From contig JAEZZY010000057.1 of assembly GCA_023418315.1 (NCBI GenBank), forward strand, positions 1 to 64,000: DNA of 64,000 nt, in the 5' to 3' direction. The translations under genes and the position numbers were made by a program. Below the pieces are notes generated by a model. That model saw only the letters and a list, made by a program, of their open reading frames with translations, was not told the DNA's origin and did no database searches. Shown here piece by piece: positions 16,681 through 24,974 of this stretch. This stretch comes from Bacteroidota bacterium. GTDB lineage: Bacteria; Bacteroidota; Bacteroidia; Chitinophagales; Chitinophagaceae. Numbering within the stretch: the first letter of the stretch is position 1; the number at the start of each line of letters is the position of its first letter.

Positions 16681-16688
16681 TAGCTTTG
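16681..16688 (+). promoter_or_regulatory. -7 box (TAGCTTTG) of mntH
   Basis: TAGCTTTG ends 7 nt before the ATG at 16696, so the mRNA would be almost leaderless (about 4 nt). Confidence 0.65.
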
Positions 16689-16695
16689 CTTTTTT

Positions 16696-18573
16696 ATGAA
16701 CACTAATAGTGATAAATCACTGAGCGATGTCCACGAAAGCATTGATGTAGCTGCAAAAAAATCAGTCTGGAAACGCATATTTGCTTTCTTCGGACCGGCC
16801 TATTTAGTAAGCGTGGGTTATATGGATCCCGGCAACTGGGCTACCGACCTGGCGGGTGGCAGTCAATTTGGCTATACACTCATATGGGTGTTGCTGATGA
16901 GCAATATGATGGCTTTGCTGTTGCAATCTCTCAGCGCCAGACTGGGCATTGTGCGCAGAAGAGATTTAGCCCAGTGCAACCGGGAAACCTACCCTAAAGG
17001 CGTAAATTTCATCCTCTATATCCTTGCAGAAATCGCTATTGCCGCCTGCGATCTTGCCGAAGTTCTGGGCATGGCTATAGGCTTGAATTTGCTTTTTGAT
17101 ATTCCGCTGCTTTGGGGCGTACTCATCACTTTTGCCGATACCATTTTGCTGCTTTATTTACAAAAGCTGGGAATGCGAAAAATGGAAGCATTCATTATTG
17201 CGTTAGTGGCCGTCATAGGCGGATGCTTTCTGCTAGAAATATTCTATGCCAAGCCGGATTTGAACGAACTTTCCAAAGGGTTTATACCTTCCATACCGAA
17301 TCATACAGCATTGTACATAGCCATAGGAATCATAGGCGCTACGGTCATGCCGCACAATCTTTACCTACACTCCGCACTGGTGCAAACCAGAAAAATAAAC
17401 CGGGATCCGGCTTCTATAAAACGTGCTATAAAATTCAATATCCTTGATAGCGCCATCGCTCTAAATGCCGCTTTTTTTGTGAATGCTTCTATCCTCATTC
17501 TTGCGGCGGCTGTGTTTTACTCTTCCGGCAATCAGCAAGTAGCTTCGCTGAAAGATGCCCATCAATTATTAGCGCCTTTATTAGGCAATGAATGGGCGGC
17601 ACATTTATTCGCCATCGCCTTAATAGCGGCAGGACAAAGCTCTACCGTAACGGGTACCCTCGCCGGACAGATTGTGATGGAAGGATATCTGCGGCTGCGC
17701 ATTAACCCCTGGATGCGGCGGTTGCTCACACGCTTGCTGGCTATAGTACCCGCTGTAATAGTAATCGTATGGATGGGCGAAGATATGGTGGACAGTATGC
17801 TGGTATTCAGTCAGGTTTTACTGAGCATGCAACTGGCTTTTGCCATTATACCGCTTATACATTTTGTAAGTGATAAAGCTAAAATGGGAGCGTTTACCAT
17901 CAAAACAAGTACTAAAATCCTGGCTTGGATCATAGCCGCCATCATCGTTATTCTCAATCTGAAACTGGTGTATGAAAGCGCCTTGGCAGCATTGCGCGGT
18001 ACCGAATACTGGTGGGGGAAAACACTCATTGTAGCGGGCGAAGTGGGGTTATTGGTTTTGCTGGCAATTACGTTTATTTACCCGTTTATCCTTAAAAAAC
18101 GCATAACCGACATTCACATCCATGAAGAAGTGCAGGTAACATCAGATGAAATCGCATCACCAAAGCCCTTTCAAAAAATTGCTGTAGCGCTCGACTATAG
18201 CGACACCGACAAAACCACCCTCAGCTACGCGCTGCGCTTTGCCGAACCCGCCACTACGTTTATCCTTATTCATATAGTAGAAAGCGCATCTGCAAAAATG
18301 ATCGGAAACGAAACCGATGATCTGGAAAGCCGGCAGGATAAAGAAGGTTTGAAAAAATACGCCACCTTGCTACAGGAAAAAGGCTACGCCGCAGAAATTC
18401 ATCTCGGCTATAGAAACCGCTCGGTGGCCATCGCTAAAATCGTTAAAGAACGCAACGCACAATTACTCATTTTAGGAAGCCACGGACACCGCGGATGGAA
18501 AGACCTCATTCTTGGTGAAACCATCAATAAAGTAAGGCATTTGATAGATATACCAGTATTTATAGCTAAGTAA
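16696..18573 (+). CDS. mntH: Nramp-family divalent metal transporter fused to a C-terminal UspA domain
   Basis: 625 residues. Residues about 30-470 are an 11-12 helix Nramp/MntH proton-coupled Mn(II)/Fe(II) importer, with the metal-site motif DPGNW (44-48) and MPHNLYLHS (218-226). Residues about 488-625 form a universal stress protein domain: FQKIAVALDYSDTD start, LILGSHGHRGWKDL and a G-x2-G-x9-G-like ATP-loop near the end. MntH proteins normally lack the UspA part; the fusion may add ATP- or stress-dependent control on the cytoplasmic side. Single gene with its own promoter and candidate MntR operator. Confidence 0.93.
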   Translation: MNTNSDKSLSDVHESIDVAAKKSVWKRIFAFFGPAYLVSVGYMDPGNWATDLAGGSQFGYTLIWVLLMSNMMALLLQSLSARLGIVRRRDLAQCNRETYPKGVNFILYILAEIAIAACDLAEVLGMAIGLNLLFDIPLLWGVLITFADTILLLYLQKLGMRKMEAFIIALVAVIGGCFLLEIFYAKPDLNELSKGFIPSIPNHTALYIAIGIIGATVMPHNLYLHSALVQTRKINRDPASIKRAIKFNILDSAIALNAAFFVNASILILAAAVFYSSGNQQVASLKDAHQLLAPLLGNEWAAHLFAIALIAAGQSSTVTGTLAGQIVMEGYLRLRINPWMRRLLTRLLAIVPAVIVIVWMGEDMVDSMLVFSQVLLSMQLAFAIIPLIHFVSDKAKMGAFTIKTSTKILAWIIAAIIVILNLKLVYESALAALRGTEYWWGKTLIVAGEVGLLVLLAITFIYPFILKKRITDIHIHEEVQVTSDEIASPKPFQKIAVALDYSDTDKTTLSYALRFAEPATTFILIHIVESASAKMIGNETDDLESRQDKEGLKKYATLLQEKGYAAEIHLGYRNRSVAIAKIVKERNAQLLILGSHGHRGWKDLILGETINKVRHLIDIPVFIAK

Positions 18574-18581
18574 ACAGCGCA

Positions 18582-19001
18582 TCATTTTGCCACAACATAC
18601 TTTCGCAAAAAATCTACGCTGCTCAGCACTTCTATTTCCGAAAAATGAAAATCCTTCCGGTCTTCGGTAATGATGCACGTGCAGCCGGAATGTACCGCCG
18701 AGTAATATTGCATACCATCTTCAAAATCCGAAATTCGTTTATTAGAAGCGGCAGCCTGCGCCTCGGCTTCGCCACAGCCGGTGATGTGAATATGATTAAT
18801 CAACAACGCAATTTTCGCTTTGGCATTTTTAGCGCCGTGTTTTTTAGATGCAAAATAAAACGCTATGGCAAGGCAAACAGCCGAAGTATATAATTCAAAG
18901 GATTTGCTGCTTAAACTCACTACCCTTGCCGCACTCGAAAACAAAGGATATTCCTGGTTGAGCACCGTTACCAGAATATTGGCATCCAGATAAACCTTCA
19001 C
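18582..19001 (-). CDS. PIN-domain toxin (VapC-like)
   Basis: 139 residues. The PIN-domain acidic residues are in place: D6 (YLDANIL), D92/D95 (DFEDGMQYY) and D114 with D117 (TEDRKDF). The central YYSAVHSGCTCIITEDRKDF is typical of VapC-type ribonucleases. Its start overlaps the upstream antitoxin stop by 4 bp (18998-19001). Mg-dependent RNA cleavage is expected; the target is unknown. Confidence 0.85.
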   Translation of the reverse strand: MKVYLDANILVTVLNQEYPLFSSAARVVSLSSKSFELYTSAVCLAIAFYFASKKHGAKNAKAKIALLINHIHITGCGEAEAQAAASNKRISDFEDGMQYYSAVHSGCTCIITEDRKDFHFSEIEVLSSVDFLRKYVVAK

Positions 19002-19255
19002 TTTTTGGAGCTATAGTATTCGTCTTTTAATGATTTTCTGCCCCGCTTTGGGGAAACGTATTCGGCATCCCCTTCGGATACCATAGATACCCACTCGGCT
19101 ATAGGAAGCTCTTCAATGCTATCGTAGCTTTGGGTGGTGGCTTTGCGAAGCATGATCTCTACCAAGCGGCTCAGGCTTATGCCTTGCTTATCGGCAAATT
19201 TCTTAGCACGTTCTATAACGGCGGCATCAAAACTAAGAGTGAGCTTGGCATCCAT
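18998..19255 (-). CDS. Ribbon-helix-helix antitoxin, DUF6364-like
   Basis: 85 residues. The N-terminal KLTLSFDAAVIERAKKFADKQGISLSRLVEIML fits the DUF6364 RHH antitoxins (beta strand then helix-helix). The C-terminal half is charged (SPKRGRKSLKDEYYSSKK) and probably wraps the PIN toxin. First gene of the pair, translationally coupled to the toxin. It is expected to repress its own promoter through the inverted repeat at 19270-19299. Confidence 0.82.
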   Translation of the reverse strand: MDAKLTLSFDAAVIERAKKFADKQGISLSRLVEIMLRKATTQSYDSIEELPIAEWVSMVSEGDAEYVSPKRGRKSLKDEYYSSKK

Positions 19256-19269
19256 GGGTTTTTTATTTT

Positions 19270-19299
19270 ACACGTCAAAAATACAATTTTTATACGTGT
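19270..19299. promoter_or_regulatory. Promoter/operator of the toxin-antitoxin pair
   Basis: Nested inverted repeats: outer ACACGT/ACGTGT and inner AAAAAT/ATTTTT. The minus-strand -7 box TATTTTTG (19276-19283) lies inside it, 21 bp before the antitoxin ATG, so a protein bound here would block transcription. Confidence 0.5.
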
Positions 19300-19304
19300 T
19301 TTTA

Positions 19305-20069
19305 TCACTCAAAGAAAAATTCTTCGGATTTTCTTTTGAAAATAGGAATATACCAGCCACCTTTCACACCGAATAATATATCCATCCGTTTTTCATTGCC
19401 TGGTTTTTGCACATCAAACAGATACTCCCTTCTTCCCTGCGTAAACCCCACCATCGCATCCAATCCGATATGAAAATTGATAAGCCCATTGTTGGCAAGA
19501 TAAATATAGCCGATATAAGGCTCTACAAATACGCCGTTAGTAAGGCGGTCATACCCCTTCCTATAATCACCTGAAACCTGCGGCAATTGCCCATCTTCAT
19601 TCGTAATAAGAATTTTATGCTGCATGAAGCCCACCGTAGCCGTTGCTATAATTCCGTTATCGCTGTTTTGCTTAGCAATATTGAAAATCTTTCCTACCTG
19701 CAAACCGATTGCATAGCCACGTTGAAAAACATTCGGATGCGTACGAAACCCGCTCACGGAAATCATCCCCTCATTGGTATTGACATTCGCCATTAACGAA
19801 TCTTCTTTTATTTTATCTCCGAAAATAAAATCGGCTTTAGCGCCTATAATCCAATTGCTTTTGGTTTTGTATTGCAAAGAAGGACCTAAGCGATAGCTCA
19901 AACCGAAACGATTTGCCATATCGGCAAGCGGAATATCAAAATTCCCATTTACGCCTATCATGATCCCTTTGCGCGGTTCTTTTTTAGCAGTGCCAAACAA
20001 ATCATCCTGCGCAAAAGAAGAAACGGGAAATAGCCCTAAAAAGGAAAGAAAAAAGATTATTTTTTTCAT
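19305..20069 (-). CDS. Secreted outer-membrane beta-barrel-like protein
   Basis: 254 residues from ATG 20069, chosen because it begins a signal peptide (MKKIIFFLSFLGLFPVSSFAQ); the frame is open about 200 bp further upstream without a plausible start. The mature part has alternating strands (GIMIGVNGNFDIP, YRLGPSLQYK, YIGYIYLANNGLINFHIGLDAMVGF), glycine-rich turns and a C-terminal aromatic residue, typical of small outer-membrane barrels. No specific family recognised. Confidence 0.72.
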   Translation of the reverse strand: MKKIIFFLSFLGLFPVSSFAQDDLFGTAKKEPRKGIMIGVNGNFDIPLADMANRFGLSYRLGPSLQYKTKSNWIIGAKADFIFGDKIKEDSLMANVNTNEGMISVSGFRTHPNVFQRGYAIGLQVGKIFNIAKQNSDNGIIATATVGFMQHKILITNEDGQLPQVSGDYRKGYDRLTNGVFVEPYIGYIYLANNGLINFHIGLDAMVGFTQGRREYLFDVQKPGNEKRMDILFGVKGGWYIPIFKRKSEEFFFE

Positions 20070-20169
20070 GAAAAAATCAAAAAAATTACGGCGTGAAGTT
20101 AGGCAATAATCGCTTTGCTCCAACGTTTCCCCCCATAAGATATTGCTTTGCGAAATGCCTTGTAAAGCG

Positions 20170-20177
20170 TAGGTTTG
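20170..20177 (+). promoter_or_regulatory. -7 box (TAGGTTTG) of the DegT-rfbC pair
   Basis: TAGGTTTG fits TAnnTTTG and ends 18 nt before the ATG at 20196. Confidence 0.55.
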
Positions 20178-20195
20178 CTGCCTTAAAAATGCAAT

Positions 20196-21338
20196 ATGTA
20201 CAAGATACAAATGGTGGATTTGAAACGTCAGTACGAAAAAATAAAGACGGAAGTAGATACCGCCATGCAGCAAGTAATAGATACCACTGCGTTCATCAAT
20301 GGACCGGAAGTACAGGAGTTTTCTAAAGAACTGGCAGATTATTTAGGGGTGAAACATGTCATCCCTTGTGCCAACGGAACCGATGCCTTGCAAATAGCAC
20401 TGATGGCTCTCGGGCTGCAACCCGGTGATGAAGTCATTACTCCGTCTTTTACCTATATAGCCACTGTGGAAGTGGTAGCATTGCTCCGCCTCAAACCGGT
20501 ATTTGTAGATGTGGATACCGATACTTATACTATCAATTTAGACAGCCTGAAAAAAGCCATCACGCCTAAAACTAAAGCCATTATCCCCGTGCATCTCTAC
20601 GGACAATGCGCGCAAATGGAAGAGATACTCGCTATAGCACAAGAGCATAATATTCCCGTGATAGAAGATAATGCACAAGCCATTGGCGGCGACTACACAT
20701 TTTCCGACGGAAGAAAACTGAAAACCGGCGCAATGGGCACGATAGGTTGCACATCCTTTTTCCCTTCCAAAAACTTAGGCTGCTATGGCGATGGCGGTGC
20801 TATGTTTACGAATGATGATGCTTTGGCGGAGAAGATGAAAATGATTGCCAACCATGGGCAGAAAATAAGATATTACCATGAAATGGTCGGTTGCAACAGC
20901 CGCTTAGATAGCTTACAAGCCGCTGTCCTGCGCATAAAGCTTCGTAAGCTGGATGAATATTGCCATGCCCGTTCCAAAGTAGCCGACCATTATGACAATG
21001 CCTTTAAAAACCACCCGAATATTCAAACCCCATACCGCGCGCCCTACAACAAACATGTTTTTCACCAATACACTTTGCAACTCAAAAACGTAAACCGTGA
21101 TGCAGTATCTGCGGCTATGGCAGAGCGAAATATTCCTACAATGATTTATTATCCCGTTCCCTGCCACAAACAAAATATGTTTAAAGAAACAGGCAGCAGC
21201 AATTTTCAACTGCCTCATACCGATTTTTTGAACACTTGTGTTATTTCCTTGCCTATACACACCGAGTTTACCGAAGATGAACTGAACTATATCTCCACTA
21301 ATTTTATTGAAGTCGTAAACCAACTCAGCAACCACTAA
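20196..21338 (+). CDS. DegT/DnrJ/EryC1/StrS sugar aminotransferase
   Basis: 380 residues, PLP-dependent fold type I. The Schiff-base lysine is K192 in SFFPSKNLGCYGDGG; other family features are CANGTDALQIAL and TPSFTYIATVEV. It transaminates an NDP-keto-sugar to an amino sugar for surface glycans. The rfbC epimerase starts immediately after its stop, so the two may act in one dTDP-sugar pathway. The precise sugar cannot be told from sequence. Confidence 0.93.
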   Translation: MYKIQMVDLKRQYEKIKTEVDTAMQQVIDTTAFINGPEVQEFSKELADYLGVKHVIPCANGTDALQIALMALGLQPGDEVITPSFTYIATVEVVALLRLKPVFVDVDTDTYTINLDSLKKAITPKTKAIIPVHLYGQCAQMEEILAIAQEHNIPVIEDNAQAIGGDYTFSDGRKLKTGAMGTIGCTSFFPSKNLGCYGDGGAMFTNDDALAEKMKMIANHGQKIRYYHEMVGCNSRLDSLQAAVLRIKLRKLDEYCHARSKVADHYDNAFKNHPNIQTPYRAPYNKHVFHQYTLQLKNVNRDAVSAAMAERNIPTMIYYPVPCHKQNMFKETGSSNFQLPHTDFLNTCVISLPIHTEFTEDELNYISTNFIEVVNQLSNH

Positions 21339-21890
21339 ATGAACATTCTCCAAACACCTCTCCAAGGTTTACTCATCATAGAACCGCGCGTCTTCAACGA
21401 TGATCGTGGCTATTTCTTTGAAAGCTATAATGCACAAGCATTTGAGAAGGCTACCGGTTTTAAAAACACCTTTATTCAAGACAATCAGGCGCGTTCTTCC
21501 AAAAATGTGCTGCGCGGATTACATTATCAAAATGCGCCCAATGCACAGACCAAATTAGTACGCGTGCTGGAAGGCGCCATCTGGGATGTGGTGGTGGACA
21601 TCCGCAAAGAAAGCCCTACATTCGGACGATGGTACGGTGTGGAGCTTTCAGCAGAAAACAAACGCCAGTTCCTCGTTCCGCGCGGCTTTGCACACGGCTA
21701 CTCCGTGCTGACCGATACCGCCGAAGTCTTTTACAAATGCGATAATTTTTACAGCAAAGCAGATGAAGGCGGCGTATTCTACAACGATCCTTCCCTAAAT
21801 ATAGACTGGAAAATAGACTTGAAAGACGCGATTATTTCCGAAAAAGATATGGTGCAGCCATTGTTGAAAGATGCCGTTTATCAGTTCTAA
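21339..21890 (+). CDS. rfbC: dTDP-4-dehydrorhamnose 3,5-epimerase
   Basis: 183 residues, the standard length for RmlC cupins. Motifs: DDRGYFFESY, LRGLHYQNAP with catalytic H62, VVVDIRKESPTFG, and VPRGFAHGYSVL. It epimerises dTDP-4-keto-6-deoxyglucose at C3 and C5 in the cytoplasm. It abuts the aminotransferase stop without a gap. The other dTDP-rhamnose genes (rmlA, B, D) are not in the window, so the product may feed the aminotransferase instead of rhamnose. Confidence 0.93.
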   Translation: MNILQTPLQGLLIIEPRVFNDDRGYFFESYNAQAFEKATGFKNTFIQDNQARSSKNVLRGLHYQNAPNAQTKLVRVLEGAIWDVVVDIRKESPTFGRWYGVELSAENKRQFLVPRGFAHGYSVLTDTAEVFYKCDNFYSKADEGGVFYNDPSLNIDWKIDLKDAIISEKDMVQPLLKDAVYQF

Positions 21891-22002
21891 TGCGATTTTT
21901 TGGGTACCCGGCAGCAGTGTTGCTATGAAGCATCCGTTGCGTCGCACACTGCATCTATATTTCTCTATTCAGCTTTTCTCCGCGCGAGTATAACGTACCT
22001 TT

Positions 22003-22010
22003 TACCTTTG
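22003..22010 (+). promoter_or_regulatory. -7 box (TACCTTTG) of the DMT permease gene
   Basis: TACCTTTG, 43 bp before the ATG at 22054. Confidence 0.5.
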
Positions 22011-22053
22011 GATAAAATTCGGTACATGCACCTTTTTATCTGAACCATAATCC

Positions 22054-22950
22054 ATGAAAAAAGCACTTCTACAAATGAACCTTGCCGTCCTGCTTTGGGG
22101 CTTTACAGGAGTGCTGGGTCGTGCCATTACGTTGGATGCTCCTGCGCTGGTATGGTATCGTATGATGCTAACGGCACTCATCATGGCGGTTATTCTGTTT
22201 TATAGGAAGCAATGGATTGGCATAGAACGAAAAGACCTTGTACAACTGATTTTTATAGGCTGCTTGATGGCAGTACACTGGGTGGCTTTTTACGGCAGTA
22301 TTAAATTAGCCAATGCTTCCATTGCGCTCGTTTGCCTTTCCACCGCAAGTATTTTTACTACACTTACCGATTCTTTACTGCATAAAAGGAGACCGGATAA
22401 AGGAGAACTTTTTATTGGCGCTTTAGCCTTGTTCGGGGTCTTTGTGATGTATCTGATCCCCGAATTGCAACAACATAAGACAGAAAGCCTATTGCCCAAT
22501 AGGAATCTGGGCATTATCAGCGGAGTCATCGCCGCTATACTGAGCGCGGTTTTTACGGTTTTGAACAAACGGGTAGCCCATAAATACCCCGCCCGCACTA
22601 TGGTGTTTTATGAAATGGGAACAGGATGGCTGTTGATTAGCTTATTGCTTCCATTACAATTGTATTATCAGCCGGAAACACGCTTGCTGCCCAACGTTTG
22701 GGACTGGGTATGGCTTCTTGTCTTGAGCCTTTGTTGTACGGTTTGGGCGCAGTCGCTCGCGCTTACTGCATTGAAAAAAATCAGCTCCTTCACCGCCACG
22801 CTTAGCGTAAATTTAGAGCCTATATACGGCATTGCCTTAGCCTTTTTCTTTTTTCAAGAAAACCAGGAACTAAACTGGAGCTTTTATGCGGGCTTAGGCA
22901 TTATCCTTTTATCGGTGCTGTTGCAAATGCGGAAAATTTTGAAGCGATAA
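22054..22950 (+). CDS. EamA/DMT-superfamily permease
   Basis: 298 residues with ten transmembrane segments in two homologous halves, each an EamA domain (first LWGFTGVLGRAI, second LGIISGVIAAILSAVFTVLNKR). It belongs to the drug/metabolite transporter superfamily; substrate unknown. Single gene with its own promoter. Confidence 0.9.
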   Translation: MKKALLQMNLAVLLWGFTGVLGRAITLDAPALVWYRMMLTALIMAVILFYRKQWIGIERKDLVQLIFIGCLMAVHWVAFYGSIKLANASIALVCLSTASIFTTLTDSLLHKRRPDKGELFIGALALFGVFVMYLIPELQQHKTESLLPNRNLGIISGVIAAILSAVFTVLNKRVAHKYPARTMVFYEMGTGWLLISLLLPLQLYYQPETRLLPNVWDWVWLLVLSLCCTVWAQSLALTALKKISSFTATLSVNLEPIYGIALAFFFFQENQELNWSFYAGLGIILLSVLLQMRKILKR

Positions 22951-23004
22951 AGGGAAGAAGCTGCTGCGCTGCCCGTTCTTAGGCGGAAATTGAGGCTGCG
23001 GAAA

Positions 23005-23036
23005 TTTGGAACTTCTTCCATGTAGTTTTACCTTTG
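23005..23036 (+). promoter_or_regulatory. Promoter of atpG (TTTG -33, TACCTTTG -7)
   Basis: TTTG at 23005-23008 and TACCTTTG at 23029-23036 are separated by 20 bp, the full Bacteroidota consensus. The atpG ATG follows at 23074. Confidence 0.7.
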
Positions 23037-23073
23037 CACCGATTTTTGCATCCAAAGCAAAATAGTATAATAT

Positions 23074-23955
23074 ATGTCCGGACAGTTAAAAGAAGTACGC
23101 AACCGCATTCAGTCGGTAACCTCTACCCAGCAAATCACCAAAGCAATGAAGATGGTGAGTGCCGCCAAATTGCGTCGTGCGCAGGATGCTATTTTGCAAA
23201 TGCGCCCCTATGCGGAGAAGCTACAAGAAATGCTCAGCAACATTGTGAGCGCCGCCTCCGGAGATATGGAGCTGCACTTGGCTGATGAACGTCCTGCAGA
23301 AAAAATACTGCTTATCCCTATTACCAGCGACCGTGGATTAGCCGGCGCTTACAATACGAACGTCATAAAAATGACTCGCGAAATCATCCGCGAAAAATAC
23401 AGCAGCCAGCACGCCAAAGGCAATGTAACCATCCTGCCGCTCGGTAAAAAAGGTTATGAATATTTCCTACGCTATGGCTATAAAGTGGTGGATAATTTTT
23501 GGACTGTCTTTACCGATCTCAGTTTCGACAATATCCGCAAAGCAGCGATTTTTGCACAAGAAGGTTTTTTAAATAAAGAGTATGACCGCGTGGAGCTGGT
23601 ATATAGTCAATTCAAAAACGCAGCTACCCAGATTTTTGTTTCCGAGCCTTACCTGCCTATTCCTAAAGTGAGCGGCGCCGAGGATAAAAAAGCAGCCGAC
23701 TTCATCTTTGAACCCAATAAAGAAACGCTCATCAACGAGCTGATGCCTAAGATCCTCAGCACACAAGTTTATAAAGCCGTGCTGGATGCCAACGCCTCCG
23801 AACATGGTGCCCGCATGACGGCTATGGATAAGGCAAGCGAAAATGCAAACGAATTGTTACGCAATTTGAAAATCAGCTACAACCGCGCTCGTCAGGCTGC
23901 CATCACTACCGAGCTTACGGAAATCGTGAGCGGTGCGGCAGCCTTGCAAGGATAA
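23074..23955 (+). CDS. atpG: ATP synthase F1 gamma subunit
   Basis: 293 residues. The N-terminal helix KEVRNRIQSVTSTQQITKAMKMVSAAKLRRAQ and the C-terminal NELLRNLKISYNRARQAAITTELTEIVSGAAAL are diagnostic for the central rotor stalk. It couples proton flow to ATP synthesis at the inner membrane. No other atp gene is adjacent; here it has its own promoter and terminator, so the F1Fo genes are split in this genome. Confidence 0.97.
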   Translation: MSGQLKEVRNRIQSVTSTQQITKAMKMVSAAKLRRAQDAILQMRPYAEKLQEMLSNIVSAASGDMELHLADERPAEKILLIPITSDRGLAGAYNTNVIKMTREIIREKYSSQHAKGNVTILPLGKKGYEYFLRYGYKVVDNFWTVFTDLSFDNIRKAAIFAQEGFLNKEYDRVELVYSQFKNAATQIFVSEPYLPIPKVSGAEDKKAADFIFEPNKETLINELMPKILSTQVYKAVLDANASEHGARMTAMDKASENANELLRNLKISYNRARQAAITTELTEIVSGAAALQG

Positions 23956-23980
23956 AATTTTCAGTAACTATTTTTTTCAG

Positions 23981-24013
23981 AAAGAGGTTGCCTATAAAGC
24001 AATCTCTTTTTTT
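23981..24013 (+). terminator. Terminator of atpG
   Basis: An 11-bp stem (AAAGAGGTTGC with GCAATCTCTTT, one G-T pair), 7-nt loop, then T residues. Confidence 0.88.
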
Positions 24014-24197
24014 ATATCCCTACTCCTGCCCGAAAAAAACCCTCAGCGTGGAGGAACCACAAACGGTCATAGCAGGATATGGAAAAGACGGAACGTGCCG
24101 ATGGTAAAAACAACACGGAAACACACCTAAAAAATACGGGTTTCTGGGTATTGGATTTCCGGTTCATCTATGTTTTTTTTGTAAAAAATATCTTATT

Positions 24198-24800
24198 ATG
24201 AAACTATTACACACTTTATCGCTCACCGTAGCGGCTTGTTTTATGATGAATACCGCAGATGCTGCCAAAGTAAAATTGAAAAGCGGCAGTCTGGACGCGT
24301 TGAAAGGCGTTAAAGAAATGAACGTCAAATATGACTACAGCAATATGACGGTTACCACCAAAAACAAACCCGAAGCGGAGTATATCGAAGATAAAAAAGC
24401 CGATTACAACAAGAAAGAAGCAGGCAAAGGAGATAAATGGGCGGAAAGCTGGGAAGCCGACCGCGACAAGCGCTATAAAGTGCAGTTCAAAGAAGAATTT
24501 GACAAACAATCCGGCATCACGCTGAAAGAAAATTCGGATGCAAAATATACGATTATCTTCCATACTACCCACACCGAAACTGGTTATAATATAGGAGTAT
24601 CCCGCCGTAATGCCTATATAGACGGGGAAGCCAAGATTGTGGAAACCGCCAATCCCGATAATGTCATTGCTGTAATCACCGTGCAAGATGCACAAGGCGG
24701 CACTTTTGGCGGCTATGATTTTGACAGCGGCACCCGCCTCCAAGAATCTTATGCCGTGGCAGGAAAAACCATCGGTAAATTCATCAAGAAAAAATTATAG
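24198..24800 (+). CDS. Secreted protein of unknown function
   Basis: 200 residues with a signal peptide (MKLLHTLSLTVAACFMMNTADA). The mature domain is Lys-rich (DKKADYNKKEAGKGDKWAESW) and ends TIGKFIKKKL. Similar small exported proteins with a YTIIFHTTHTETGYNIG-type core occur in Bacteroidota without assigned function. Monocistronic, closed by the terminator at 24824. Confidence 0.72.
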   Translation: MKLLHTLSLTVAACFMMNTADAAKVKLKSGSLDALKGVKEMNVKYDYSNMTVTTKNKPEAEYIEDKKADYNKKEAGKGDKWAESWEADRDKRYKVQFKEEFDKQSGITLKENSDAKYTIIFHTTHTETGYNIGVSRRNAYIDGEAKIVETANPDNVIAVITVQDAQGGTFGGYDFDSGTRLQESYAVAGKTIGKFIKKKL

Positions 24801-24823
24801 GCTTTTTTTAAAACGATAACTGC

Positions 24824-24860
24824 AACCTGTCAGGCTTCCCCCAACCTGTCAGGTTTTTTT
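24824..24860 (+). terminator. Terminator with AACCTGTCAGG arms
   Basis: AACCTGTCAGG (24824-24834) pairs with CCTGTCAGGTT (24845-24855) with one central mismatch, followed by seven T. The same arm sequence forms the hairpins at 35834-35870 and 40631-40673. Confidence 0.8.
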
Positions 24861-24974
24861 ATGTGCGAAACAGCCGGCGGTTTTGGCTCTGCAGGGCAAG
24901 TTCTTCCTATAACCGTTTTTTATTTTAAAATTTTCGATTTCCGCCTGTTGAATTAAACCCTATATTCGCTTTGC

